The position numbers and the translations under genes were made by a program. Positions 7,161 to 12,829 of a stretch of 12,829 nucleotides of DNA are shown one piece after another (the first letter of the stretch is position 1; every line of letters starts with the position of its first letter). This DNA comes from JAVVPL01 sp036655775 (GTDB lineage: Bacteria; Bacteroidota; Bacteroidia; Bacteroidales; P3): positions 1 through 12,829 of the forward strand of contig JAVVPL010000056.1 of NCBI GenBank assembly GCA_036655775.1. The letters run 5' to 3'. Under the pieces are notes generated by a model, which saw nothing but the letters and a program-made list of their open reading frames with translations, was not told the origin of the DNA and made no database searches.

Positions 7161-7196
7161 AAAAAGGCTATTCAATTATATTGAGTAGCCTTTTTT
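7161..7196. terminator. Terminator between hutI and the methyltransferase, usable in both directions
   Basis: A stem of about 16 bp (AAAAAGGCTATTCAAT pairing with ATTGAGTAGCCTTTTT, one G-U pair) closes on a 3-base loop. T tracts follow it on the + strand (7191-7196) and, through the A tract at 7161-7165, on the minus strand. It lies 24 bases after the hutI stop and about 45 bases after the methyltransferase stop, so it serves both converging transcripts. Confidence 0.88.
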
Positions 7197-7207
7197 AGTA
7201 TATCTTA

Positions 7208-7235
7208 GTTGAAAATCGAAACGTGTTGAAAATCG
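7208..7235. repeat. Paired direct repeat just after the methyltransferase stop codon
   Basis: GTTGAAAATCG occurs at 7208-7218 and 7225-7235 with a 17-base period. In the minus-strand transcript these form two copies of CGATTTTCAAC between the stop codon and the terminator. The role is unknown. Confidence 0.7.
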
Positions 7236-7239
7236 GAAA

Positions 7240-8028
7240 TTAAGGTGTCGACTTGTTTTTGAGTATATAAAAACAAGAAGTGCAAAAGAAATTTCGGAAA
7301 TAGGGAATTTTTGCAATTAGAGGGGTGAGTATGCGAGGGCGTAATCCAAACTTTATTTCATAGTGGGGATTGATAAAATAAAGACGTCTATCTAAAATTT
7401 CATACGAAGCCTCTTTGGCTAATTGGGCAAAATACTCAATGCTAACTTTACAGGCTTTAATATCTAGAAGTTCATCCATGCCACTAGGACTTTCTTTTCC
7501 TGCTTTGAGTAAGGTTTTATAAAGCGATTTGGGTAAAAGATGAATAAACGGCAGTTTGGAAAGTATAGAGTTACTACACATTTGTTGGTGTCCGCCAAAA
7601 GGCATATACCATGCAGGAAAACCAAAAAAAACAAGCCCATTGGGATTTAAAAAATCTTTGAGATGAGCAAAAAATTCTTTTTTATCGGTAATATGTTCGA
7701 TAACATCATGTACTAATATAAGATCAAAGCCAGAATCCAAACTTGGGACATCAAAAAAACTAGCGGCAATCATAGTGGCTGACAAGTTTTTTTCTTCAAA
7801 AATTGCACGCGCAGCTTCAATTTTGATTTTATCGGGATCGATCCCTGCCACGGTGCATGCTTTTTGAACAAAAGGCAGTAAATTTCCCCCTTCTCCGCAA
7901 CCTACTTCTAATATTCGTGTATTTGCATCAATAGAAATAAATTGTTGAATATAAGGAAGAAAATACTTTTGACTACTACTGGCTAATTCTTCAAAATATT
8001 GCCGATGGTTCGTATGTCTCTCTTGCAT
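7240..8028 (-). CDS. Class I SAM-dependent methyltransferase
   Basis: A 262-residue protein with the Rossmann methyltransferase motifs: motif I ILEVGCGEGGN (39-49) binding S-adenosylmethionine, an acidic residue at the end of strand 2 (GIDPDK, aspartate about 64), and FDLILVHDVIEH (101-112), typical of the Methyltransf_11/23 groups, followed by LNPNGLVFFGFPAW. The second half (PFGGHQQMCSN, later GKESPSGMDELLD) carries substrate-side sequence that I cannot match to a known acceptor. Similar proteins are often annotated near envelope or quinone genes, but nothing here fixes the target. Its start lies 3 bases after the rpe stop, so it is second in a two-gene operon. The window gives no functional link to rpe. 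Confidence 0.85.
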   Translation of the reverse strand: MQERHTNHRQYFEELASSSQKYFLPYIQQFISIDANTRILEVGCGEGGNLLPFVQKACTVAGIDPDKIKIEAARAIFEEKNLSATMIAASFFDVPSLDSGFDLILVHDVIEHITDKKEFFAHLKDFLNPNGLVFFGFPAWYMPFGGHQQMCSNSILSKLPFIHLLPKSLYKTLLKAGKESPSGMDELLDIKACKVSIEYFAQLAKEASYEILDRRLYFINPHYEIKFGLRPRILTPLIAKIPYFRNFFCTSCFYILKNKSTP

Positions 8029-8031
8029 AAA

Positions 8032-8682
8032 TTATATTTTTTTGAAAGCGTCTATTCTTTCCCATATATTGGGCGCCGAAAATATGGCATTGCCTGCGAC
8101 AAGGACATTTGCACCTACATCCACCAATTTTTTTGCATTATCCAAACTTACTCCTCCATCAATTTCGATGCGTAGTTTTTGGTTGTATTTTTCTCTAAGG
8201 CGAGACACTTCTTCTATTTTACGATAGGTATTATCTATAAATTTTTGTCCCCCAAAACCTGGATTGACCGACATCAACAATACCAAATCGGCATATTCTA
8301 CAATGTTTTCGAGCAAACATACGGGACTATGCGGATTGAGTACTACGCCTGCTTGCATTCCTAAATCTTGAATGGCATGGAGTGTCCGATTAAGATGCGT
8401 GCATGCTTCATAATGTACCGTTAAAATATCTGCCCCTGCATCTTTGAAATTTTGGAGATATCTATCGGGTTCCACAATCATTAAATGTACATCAAAAGGT
8501 TTTTGAGCATGTTTTTTTAAAGCTTTGATAACAGGAGGACCAAAGGTGATATTAGGCACAAATTGACCATCCATAATATCAAGATGAAACCAATCCGCTT
8601 GACTGTTGTTGATCGTTTCTACGGCTTGTTGCAAATTGGCAAAATCAGCAGAAAGGAGAGAGGGTGCTAATAAAAATGACAT
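8032..8682 (-). CDS. rpe: Ribulose-phosphate 3-epimerase
   Basis: Cytoplasmic enzyme of the pentose phosphate pathway that interconverts D-ribulose 5-phosphate and D-xylulose 5-phosphate. The 216 residues match the usual length of this (beta/alpha)8 barrel. Active-site elements are all present: APSLLSADF (6-14), HLDIMDG (33-39) with metal ligands histidine 33 and aspartate 35, histidine 66 in DVHLM, phosphate-loop MSVNPGFGGQKF (137-148), and IEIDGGV (172-178) with catalytic aspartate 175. It follows the rpsA terminator, and a promoter match lies about 36 bases upstream. The methyltransferase gene follows after 3 bases. Confidence 0.96.
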   Translation of the reverse strand: MSFLLAPSLLSADFANLQQAVETINNSQADWFHLDIMDGQFVPNITFGPPVIKALKKHAQKPFDVHLMIVEPDRYLQNFKDAGADILTVHYEACTHLNRTLHAIQDLGMQAGVVLNPHSPVCLLENIVEYADLVLLMSVNPGFGGQKFIDNTYRKIEEVSRLREKYNQKLRIEIDGGVSLDNAKKLVDVGANVLVAGNAIFSAPNIWERIDAFKKI

Positions 8683-8717
8683 AAGTGTTTTTTTTTAAGG
8701 AAGTGATGAAATCTTTG

Positions 8718-8748
8718 CAAAATTACGGAAACTTATGGATAAAAAAAA
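8718..8748 (-). promoter_or_regulatory. Probable rpe promoter
   Basis: On the minus strand TAATTTTG (8725-8718) is a full -7 match. At the -33 spacing there is only a T run (8748-8741), which is also the T tract of the rpsA terminator. The -7 element is good and the -33 element weak. Confidence 0.55.
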
Positions 8749-8778
8749 GAGGATGCCTAGATTCTAGACATCCTCTTT
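8741..8778 (-). terminator. Intrinsic terminator of rpsA
   Basis: AAAGAGGATG (8746-8755) pairs with CATCCTCTTT (8769-8778). An inner CTAG/CTAG stem (8757-8760 with 8764-8767) sits above one mismatch, with loop ATT. In the minus-strand transcript the stem is followed by a run of eight T. It lies 68-105 bases after the rpsA stop codon. Confidence 0.88.
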
Positions 8779-8802
8779 GGTAAATATAAAAATAAAGTAG
8801 AC

Positions 8803-8837
8803 AAATACGTTTTGAATCCAATGAAGGATACGTATTT
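8803..8837 (-). other. Hairpin directly after the rpsA stop codon
   Basis: AAATACGT (8803-8810) pairs with ACGTATTT (8830-8837). Inside, ATCC (8816-8819) pairs with GGAT (8826-8829), stacked on the first stem with a 5-base bulge on one side and a 6-base loop. It begins 8 bases after the stop codon and has no T tract, so it is not a terminator by itself; it may stabilise the 3' end. Confidence 0.55.
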
Positions 8838-8845
8838 ATTTGTTT

Positions 8846-10645
8846 TTATTTTTCTTCAGCTTCCATTGCATCTTTGAGATTTGACAAAGCTTGAATATCA
8901 CCTAAGGTTGATTTTTCAACGTTTTCGTTTAATTTTTTCATTACCTTTTGGTTGTCATCCATATTTTTCTTATTTTCATTTTCCACTTTAGCTTTTTCTT
9001 CAGCGGTTTCAGCTTGATGGATACGAGTATGAGAAACTATGATTTTTTTGCTTTCTTTGTTGAATTCGATTACTTTAAATTCAACATTGTCATCTACTTT
9101 TAAATTAGTTCCATCCACTTTGACAATATGGCGATTAGGAGCAAAGCCTTCGACCCCATAAGGTAAAGCTATTACGGCACCTTTATCATTGACAACAGTT
9201 ACGGTTCCTTTATGTGTGGAATTTACCGAGAAGATGGTTTCAAAAACATCCCAAGGATTTTCTTCCAATTGTTTATGACCTAAACTTAGACGACGATTTT
9301 CTACATCTACATCCAAAACTACCACATCTATTTTTTCTCCGATTTTTGTAAATTCAGCTGGATGTTTGATTTTTTTGGACCAAGAAAGATCTGAAATGTG
9401 AATTAATCCATCAACGCCTTCTTCTAATTCTACAAAAATACCAAAATTGGTGAAGTTACGAACGGTTGCTGTATGTTTGGATTGTACAGGATATTTAGTT
9501 GCAATATCTGTCCAAGGATCTGGAATCAATTGTTTGATACCTAAAGACATTTTGCGTTCTTCGCGATCCAAGGTCAAAATTACGGCATCCACTTCATCTT
9601 TGATTTTCAAGAAATCTTGTGCGCTACGTAAATGTTGAGACCAAGACATTTCAGAAACGTGGATCAATCCTTCAACACCAGGAATAACTTCGATAAATGC
9701 CCCATAATCGGCAATCACAACAACTTTTCCTTTTACAGTATCACCTACTTTTAAGTTAGGATCTAAAGAATCCCATGGATGAGGAGTTAATTGTTTTAAA
9801 CCTAAAGCAATACGTTTTTTGTTTTCGTCGAAATCCAAAATAACCACATTGATTTTTTGATCCAATTGAACGATTTCTTCAGGATGGTTGATACGCCCCC
9901 AAGATAAATCGGTAATATGGATTAAACCATCCACACCGCCTAAATCAATAAACACACCATAAGAAGTAATGTTTTTAACAACGCCCTCTAATACTTGTCC
10001 TTTTTCAAGTTTGGACATAATATCAGCTTTTTGTTGTTCGATTTCATCTTCGATCAAAGCTTTATGAGAAACCACTACGTTTTTATATTCGTGGTTGATT
10101 TTAACCACTTTAAATTCCATCGTTTTGTCTACAAAAACATCGTAGTCACGGATAGGTTTAACATCAATTTGAGAACCTGGCAAGAAGGCTTCAATACCAA
10201 ATACATCTACAATAAGACCACCTTTGGTACGGCTCTTTACATAGCCTTGAATAATTTCTTGTGTATCAAAAGCTTCATTGACTCTATCCCAAGATTTAAG
10301 GATACGTGCTTTTTTATGAGAAAGTAATAATTGGCCAGTAGCATCTTCTTGACTTTCTACGTATACTTCTACTTTATCGCCTGGTTTTAAATCTGGATTG
10401 TAACGAAATTCGGAAACAGGAATAATACCATCGGATTTAAATCCTATGTTTACCACTACTTCCCGATTGTTTTTGGTTACTACGGTGCCTTCAATAACTT
10501 CTTGTTCGGTGATTTGATTTAGAGTTTCTCCGTAAAGATTTTCCATTCTTTCACGTTCTGCCACATCTTTTATAGGCGATTTTTCATCAATCGCATCCCA
10601 ATCGAAATCGGCAATACCCGTGCTGACATTCATGTTTTCTGTCAT
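8846..10645 (-). CDS. rpsA: 30S ribosomal protein S1
   Basis: RNA-binding ribosomal protein that helps bring mRNA to the 30S subunit. The 599 residues hold six S1 (OB-fold) repeats, roughly 48-113, 132-200, 216-286, 302-373, 388-458 and 474-540. Repeats 3-5 have the fullest signatures (for example YGVFIDLGGVDGLIHITDLSW and its counterparts GAFIEV and GIFVEL), while 1, 2 and 6 are more divergent, as in other S1 proteins. An acidic N-terminal segment precedes them, and a charged helical tail ends in STLGDIQALSNLKDAMEAEE, which fits the phylum. There is no fused cytidylate kinase or other domain. The ATG at 10645 is preceded by an A/C-rich stretch without a Shine-Dalgarno sequence; a second in-frame ATG is at codon 5. 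The gene has its own promoter, a leader of about 105 bases and its own terminator. Confidence 0.97.
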   Translation of the reverse strand: MTENMNVSTGIADFDWDAIDEKSPIKDVAERERMENLYGETLNQITEQEVIEGTVVTKNNREVVVNIGFKSDGIIPVSEFRYNPDLKPGDKVEVYVESQEDATGQLLLSHKKARILKSWDRVNEAFDTQEIIQGYVKSRTKGGLIVDVFGIEAFLPGSQIDVKPIRDYDVFVDKTMEFKVVKINHEYKNVVVSHKALIEDEIEQQKADIMSKLEKGQVLEGVVKNITSYGVFIDLGGVDGLIHITDLSWGRINHPEEIVQLDQKINVVILDFDENKKRIALGLKQLTPHPWDSLDPNLKVGDTVKGKVVVIADYGAFIEVIPGVEGLIHVSEMSWSQHLRSAQDFLKIKDEVDAVILTLDREERKMSLGIKQLIPDPWTDIATKYPVQSKHTATVRNFTNFGIFVELEEGVDGLIHISDLSWSKKIKHPAEFTKIGEKIDVVVLDVDVENRRLSLGHKQLEENPWDVFETIFSVNSTHKGTVTVVNDKGAVIALPYGVEGFAPNRHIVKVDGTNLKVDDNVEFKVIEFNKESKKIIVSHTRIHQAETAEEKAKVENENKKNMDDNQKVMKKLNENVEKSTLGDIQALSNLKDAMEAEEK

Positions 10646-10752
10646 CTGTTTGTTTGTTTTGTTAGGATTGCTTGTCTAAATATACAAGTAATCTGATTAA
10701 TAATTTGTTGATTTATAACATTTTGCACACCTTCATGAAGGGGTATACAAAA
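10646..10752 (-). promoter_or_regulatory. Long 5' leader of rpsA with palindrome and tiny reading frame
   Basis: The predicted transcript carries about 105 untranslated bases. Near its 5' end is a perfect 12-bp palindrome, CCTTCATGAAGG (10730-10741). Its ATG opens a 7-codon frame, MKVCKML, ending at 10713. A small stem (CTTGT/ACAAG, 10671-10675 with 10684-10688) follows, then a C/A-rich run with AAAC repeats before the start codon. S1 controls its own translation in E. coli; whether this leader acts similarly is unknown. Confidence 0.45.
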
Positions 10753-10757
10753 GTTTG

Positions 10758-10789
10758 CAAAGATAATAAAAATAATATGAATATGCAAA
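10758..10789 (-). promoter_or_regulatory. Promoter of rpsA
   Basis: On the minus strand TTTG (10789-10786) is followed after 20 bases by TATCTTTG (10765-10758), a full match to the Bacteroidota -33/-7 pair. The expected start is near 10751. Confidence 0.8.
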
Positions 10790-10835
10790 AAAAAATACAC
10801 TATATATACAATATGAAAAATTATTCTCGAAAAGC

Positions 10836-10866
10836 TTTCTTTTTTTAAAATATTTTTATACCTTTG
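10836..10866 (+). promoter_or_regulatory. Promoter of rpsO
   Basis: TACCTTTG (10859-10866) is a full -7 match; TTTC (10836-10839), 19 bases upstream, is a near match to the -33 element. The expected start near 10872 gives a leader of about 45 bases. Together with the rpsA promoter it explains the divergent 270-base region between the genes; about 45 bases between the two -33 elements hold only AT-rich sequence. Confidence 0.72.
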
Positions 10867-10896
10867 CAAACTCATTTTGAATAAGGAAACGAAATT

Positions 10897-10916
10897 TATA
10901 AGATATTATAAGATAT
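10897..10916. repeat. 10-bp tandem repeat directly before the rpsO start codon
   Basis: TATAAGATAT is repeated twice without a gap (10897-10906 and 10907-10916), followed at once by TATG containing the ATG at 10918. It occupies the place where a ribosome-binding site would sit; no Shine-Dalgarno sequence is present. Confidence 0.8.
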
Positions 10917-10917
10917 T

Positions 10918-11187
10918 ATGTATTTAACAAGCGAAAACAAACAAGAAATTTTTAAGACTTACGGCAAGTCAGCCACCGATACTGGTAGCATAGAAGGTCA
11001 AATTGCTTTATTTACCACACGCATTCTCCATTTGGCAGAACACGTAAAGGCAAATCACAACGACAAATTTACCCAACGTTCGTTGGTGAATTTGGTAGGT
11101 AAAAGAAGAAAATTGTTAGAATATTTAAAAGAAAGAGAAATTGAACGTTATAGAGCTATTCTAAAACAATTGAATTTACGTAAGTAA
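10918..11187 (+). CDS. rpsO: 30S ribosomal protein S15
   Basis: An 89-residue primary 16S rRNA-binding protein, the usual length for S15, which nucleates the platform of the 30S subunit. Conserved parts are visible: TDTGSIEGQIALFTTRI (about 20-36), then HLAEHVKANHNDKFTQRSL (about 38-56), then LVGKRRKLLEYLK (about 58-70) and the C-terminal ERYRAILKQLNLRK. The central TQRSL replaces the SRRGL familiar from E. coli; this fits my recollection of the phylum and is not a defect. It lies divergently from rpsA and upstream of pnp, an order shared with enterobacteria. A terminator hairpin follows. Confidence 0.96.
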   Translation: MYLTSENKQEIFKTYGKSATDTGSIEGQIALFTTRILHLAEHVKANHNDKFTQRSLVNLVGKRRKLLEYLKEREIERYRAILKQLNLRK

Positions 11188-11222
11188 TTTTTTCTCGAAA
11201 TATATTATACACGATACACAAC

Positions 11223-11253
11223 AAAAGGCAATTATTTTTGTAATTGCCTTTTT
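11223..11253 (+). terminator. Intrinsic terminator after rpsO
   Basis: AAAAGGCAATTA (11223-11234) pairs with TAATTGCCTTTT (11241-11252) around a 6-base loop, ending in a T run. It lies 35 bases after the rpsO stop and about 30 bases before the pnp start. No convincing pnp promoter is visible, so read-through may supply pnp, perhaps with processing in this hairpin. Confidence 0.8.
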
Positions 11254-11282
11254 GTTATTTATATGCATTATACGTAAAAAAG

Positions 11283-12829
11283 ATGAATATGTTAGGAACA
11301 CAAAAAAAGTTTAATCTTCCCGATGGTCGGGAAGTCATGCTCGAAACGGGAAAATTAGCAAAACAAGCAGATGGTTCTGTCGTTGTTAAAATGGGCGACA
11401 CCATGCTCTTAGCCACTGTGGTAAGCCGTCAAGAAGTAGGTGAAAATGTAGATTTTATGCCGCTTACCGTTGATTATCAAGAAAAATATGCGTCTGTGGG
11501 ACGTTTCCCAGGTGGTTTTTTTAAACGCGAAGCTCGTTTATCAGAATATGAAATTTTAATATCACGTCTTATCGATCGTGCTTTACGTCCTCTTTTCCCC
11601 GATAACTACCACGCAGAGACACAAGTGTTAGTTTATTTAATTTCTGGAGATAGAGATAATTTGCCCGATGCTTTTGCCGCATTAGCCGCTTCAGCTGCTA
11701 TATCGGTATCAGATATTCCTTTTAATGGCCCTATTTCAGAAGTTAGAGTAGCTCGCATTAATGGCGAATTTCAAATTAATCCTACGCGTGCCGAACTTGA
11801 AAATGCCGATTTGGAATTGATGGTTGCTGCTAGTTTGGATAATATCCTTATGGTCGAAGGTGAAATGAAAGAAGTTTCCGAAGAGGTCATGTTGGAAGCA
11901 ATGAAATTTGCTCACGAAGCTATTAAAGTACAATGTCAAGCACAATTGGATTTAGCCGTGGCGGTTGGCAAAACCGAAAAACGCAGCTATTGTCACGAAA
12001 ACAATGATGAAGTACTTAAACAATTGGTATGGGATCAAACCTATCAAGCTTGTTATGATGCTGCTCGTGAATGTATTGCAGATAAACATCTACGTACCGA
12101 AAAAATAGAAACGATCAAAACCAATTTTTTGGCCAGTTTAACTCCTGAACAATTGGAAGGAAATGAATTTATGTTGGGTCGTTATTTTCATGATACACAT
12201 AAAGAAGCTGTTCGGAATATGATCTTGGACGAAAAAATTCGTTTAGATGGTCGTGGGTTAGAAGAGATTCGTCCTATTTGGTGTGAAGTTGATTATTTAC
12301 CATCAGCTCACGGATCGGCTATTTTTACGCGTGGAGAAACCCAAGCTTTAGCTACAGTTACTTTAGGATCCAAAGTAGATGAACAGATTATTGATGGCGC
12401 AATTATTGATGGTAAAAATAATTTTTTATTACATTATAATTTTCCTCCCTTTGCAACAGGGGAAGCAAAACCTGTTCGAGGTACTGGACGTAGAGAAATT
12501 GGCCATGGCAATTTAGCTATGCGTGCGCTTAAACAAGTACTTCCTCAAGGTGCCGACAATCCCTATACCATTCGTGTGGTTTCTGATATTTTGGAATCCA
12601 ATGGTTCTTCATCCATGGCAACCGTTTGCGCGGGATGTTTAGCATTGATGGATGCAGGTATCAAATTGGCAAATCCTGTTTCGGGCATTGCAATGGGTTT
12701 GATTACCAAAGGTGAAAAATGGGCTGTATTATCCGATATTTTAGGTGATGAAGATCATTTAGGAGATATGGATTTTAAAGTTTGTGGAACCGAAAAAGGG
12801 ATCACCGCTTGTCAAATGGATATTAAAGT
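11283..12829 (+). CDS. pnp: Polyribonucleotide nucleotidyltransferase (PNPase), 5' part
   Basis: Phosphate-dependent 3'-5' exoribonuclease of mRNA turnover. The frame is open to the right edge: 515 residues of a protein usually about 700-750 long. The first RNase PH domain covers about residues 12-145, with LATVVSRQEV and GRFPGGFFKREAR. An all-helical linker domain follows (about 150-310). The second RNase PH domain starts near LDGRGLEEIRPI and carries the catalytic stretch: GTGRREIGHGNLA, SNGSSSMATVCAG and SDILGDEDHLGDMDFKV (about 484-500), whose aspartates hold the metal ion. The KH and S1 domains would lie beyond the window. The ATG at 11283 is used as start; the ATG at 11289 is equally possible. 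It follows rpsO, with a terminator-like hairpin between. Confidence 0.96.
   Translation, partial: MNMLGTQKKFNLPDGREVMLETGKLAKQADGSVVVKMGDTMLLATVVSRQEVGENVDFMPLTVDYQEKYASVGRFPGGFFKREARLSEYEILISRLIDRALRPLFPDNYHAETQVLVYLISGDRDNLPDAFAALAASAAISVSDIPFNGPISEVRVARINGEFQINPTRAELENADLELMVAASLDNILMVEGEMKEVSEEVMLEAMKFAHEAIKVQCQAQLDLAVAVGKTEKRSYCHENNDEVLKQLVWDQTYQACYDAARECIADKHLRTEKIETIKTNFLASLTPEQLEGNEFMLGRYFHDTHKEAVRNMILDEKIRLDGRGLEEIRPIWCEVDYLPSAHGSAIFTRGETQALATVTLGSKVDEQIIDGAIIDGKNNFLLHYNFPPFATGEAKPVRGTGRREIGHGNLAMRALKQVLPQGADNPYTIRVVSDILESNGSSSMATVCAGCLALMDAGIKLANPVSGIAMGLITKGEKWAVLSDILGDEDHLGDMDFKVCGTEKGITACQMDIK

Noticed and set aside
9995..10327. A 110-codon + strand frame antisense to rpsA
   Set aside because: Antisense shadow of a clear S1 coding region, with no promoter and no recognisable protein.
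10646..10680. AAAC tetranucleotide repeats before the rpsA start as a phase-variation tract
   Set aside because: Only about three copies, and the gene is essential; more likely just an unstructured leader.
10642..10875. A 77-codon minus-strand frame ending in an ATGA overlap with the rpsA start
   Set aside because: It runs across the well-matched rpsA promoter and back over the rpsO promoter, has low-complexity hydrophobic content, and would not be in the predicted transcript.
11233..11240. TATTTTTG, a formal -7 match in front of pnp
   Set aside because: It lies in the stem-loop of the rpsO terminator and has no -33 element at 19-21 bases upstream.
1..12829. A new defence, mobile or biosynthetic system
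   Set aside because: All long frames are assigned to housekeeping families, and no repeats of CRISPR type, integrase, transposase or toxin-antitoxin pair was seen.

Overview
The window is an AT-rich chromosomal segment of a member of the Bacteroidota. Four things point there. Its promoters match the Bacteroidota sigma factor consensus (-7 TAnnTTTG, with a TTTG/TTGG-like -33 element 19-20 bp upstream). Shine-Dalgarno sequences are missing in front of almost every start codon. The phosphate transporter is the long form with a PhoU-like tail. The six-domain ribosomal protein S1 has the C-terminal tail typical of the phylum. I cannot name a genus. Almost everything here is housekeeping; I see no mobile element, CRISPR array, tRNA or rRNA, and no defence or biosynthetic cluster.

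Layout from left to right. (1) Positions 1-446 hold the 3' end of a family 9 glycosyltransferase on the + strand. (2) Positions 462-4809 hold a minus-strand operon in transcription order mlaE-like permease, mlaF-like ATPase, cvpA, and a Pit-type phosphate transporter. The transporter is interrupted by an 81-base run of N that leaves its two halves in different frames. The operon starts from a promoter only about 10 nt ahead of the mlaE start. It probably ends at a symmetric hairpin buried in the glycosyltransferase coding sequence. (3) A divergent intergenic region (4810-4978) leads to a + strand group: a small lipoprotein, an overlapping SprT-like metalloprotease, and imidazolonepropionase (hutI). 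The promoter of this group lies inside an inverted repeat. (4) A terminator usable in both directions at 7161-7196 separates hutI from a converging minus-strand pair, rpe followed by a SAM methyltransferase. (5) rpsA lies upstream on the minus strand with its own promoter, leader and terminator. (6) Divergent from rpsA are rpsO and then pnp, the order also seen in enterobacteria; pnp runs off the right edge.

Together the genes cover envelope upkeep (glycosyltransferase, Mla-type lipid transport, a lipoprotein), phosphate uptake, histidine breakdown, the pentose phosphate pathway, and translation with RNA turnover (S1, S15, PNPase). The most notable details are small-scale: a terminator shared with a coding sequence, a dyad over a promoter, short tandem repeats in two leaders, and paired repeats after a stop codon.
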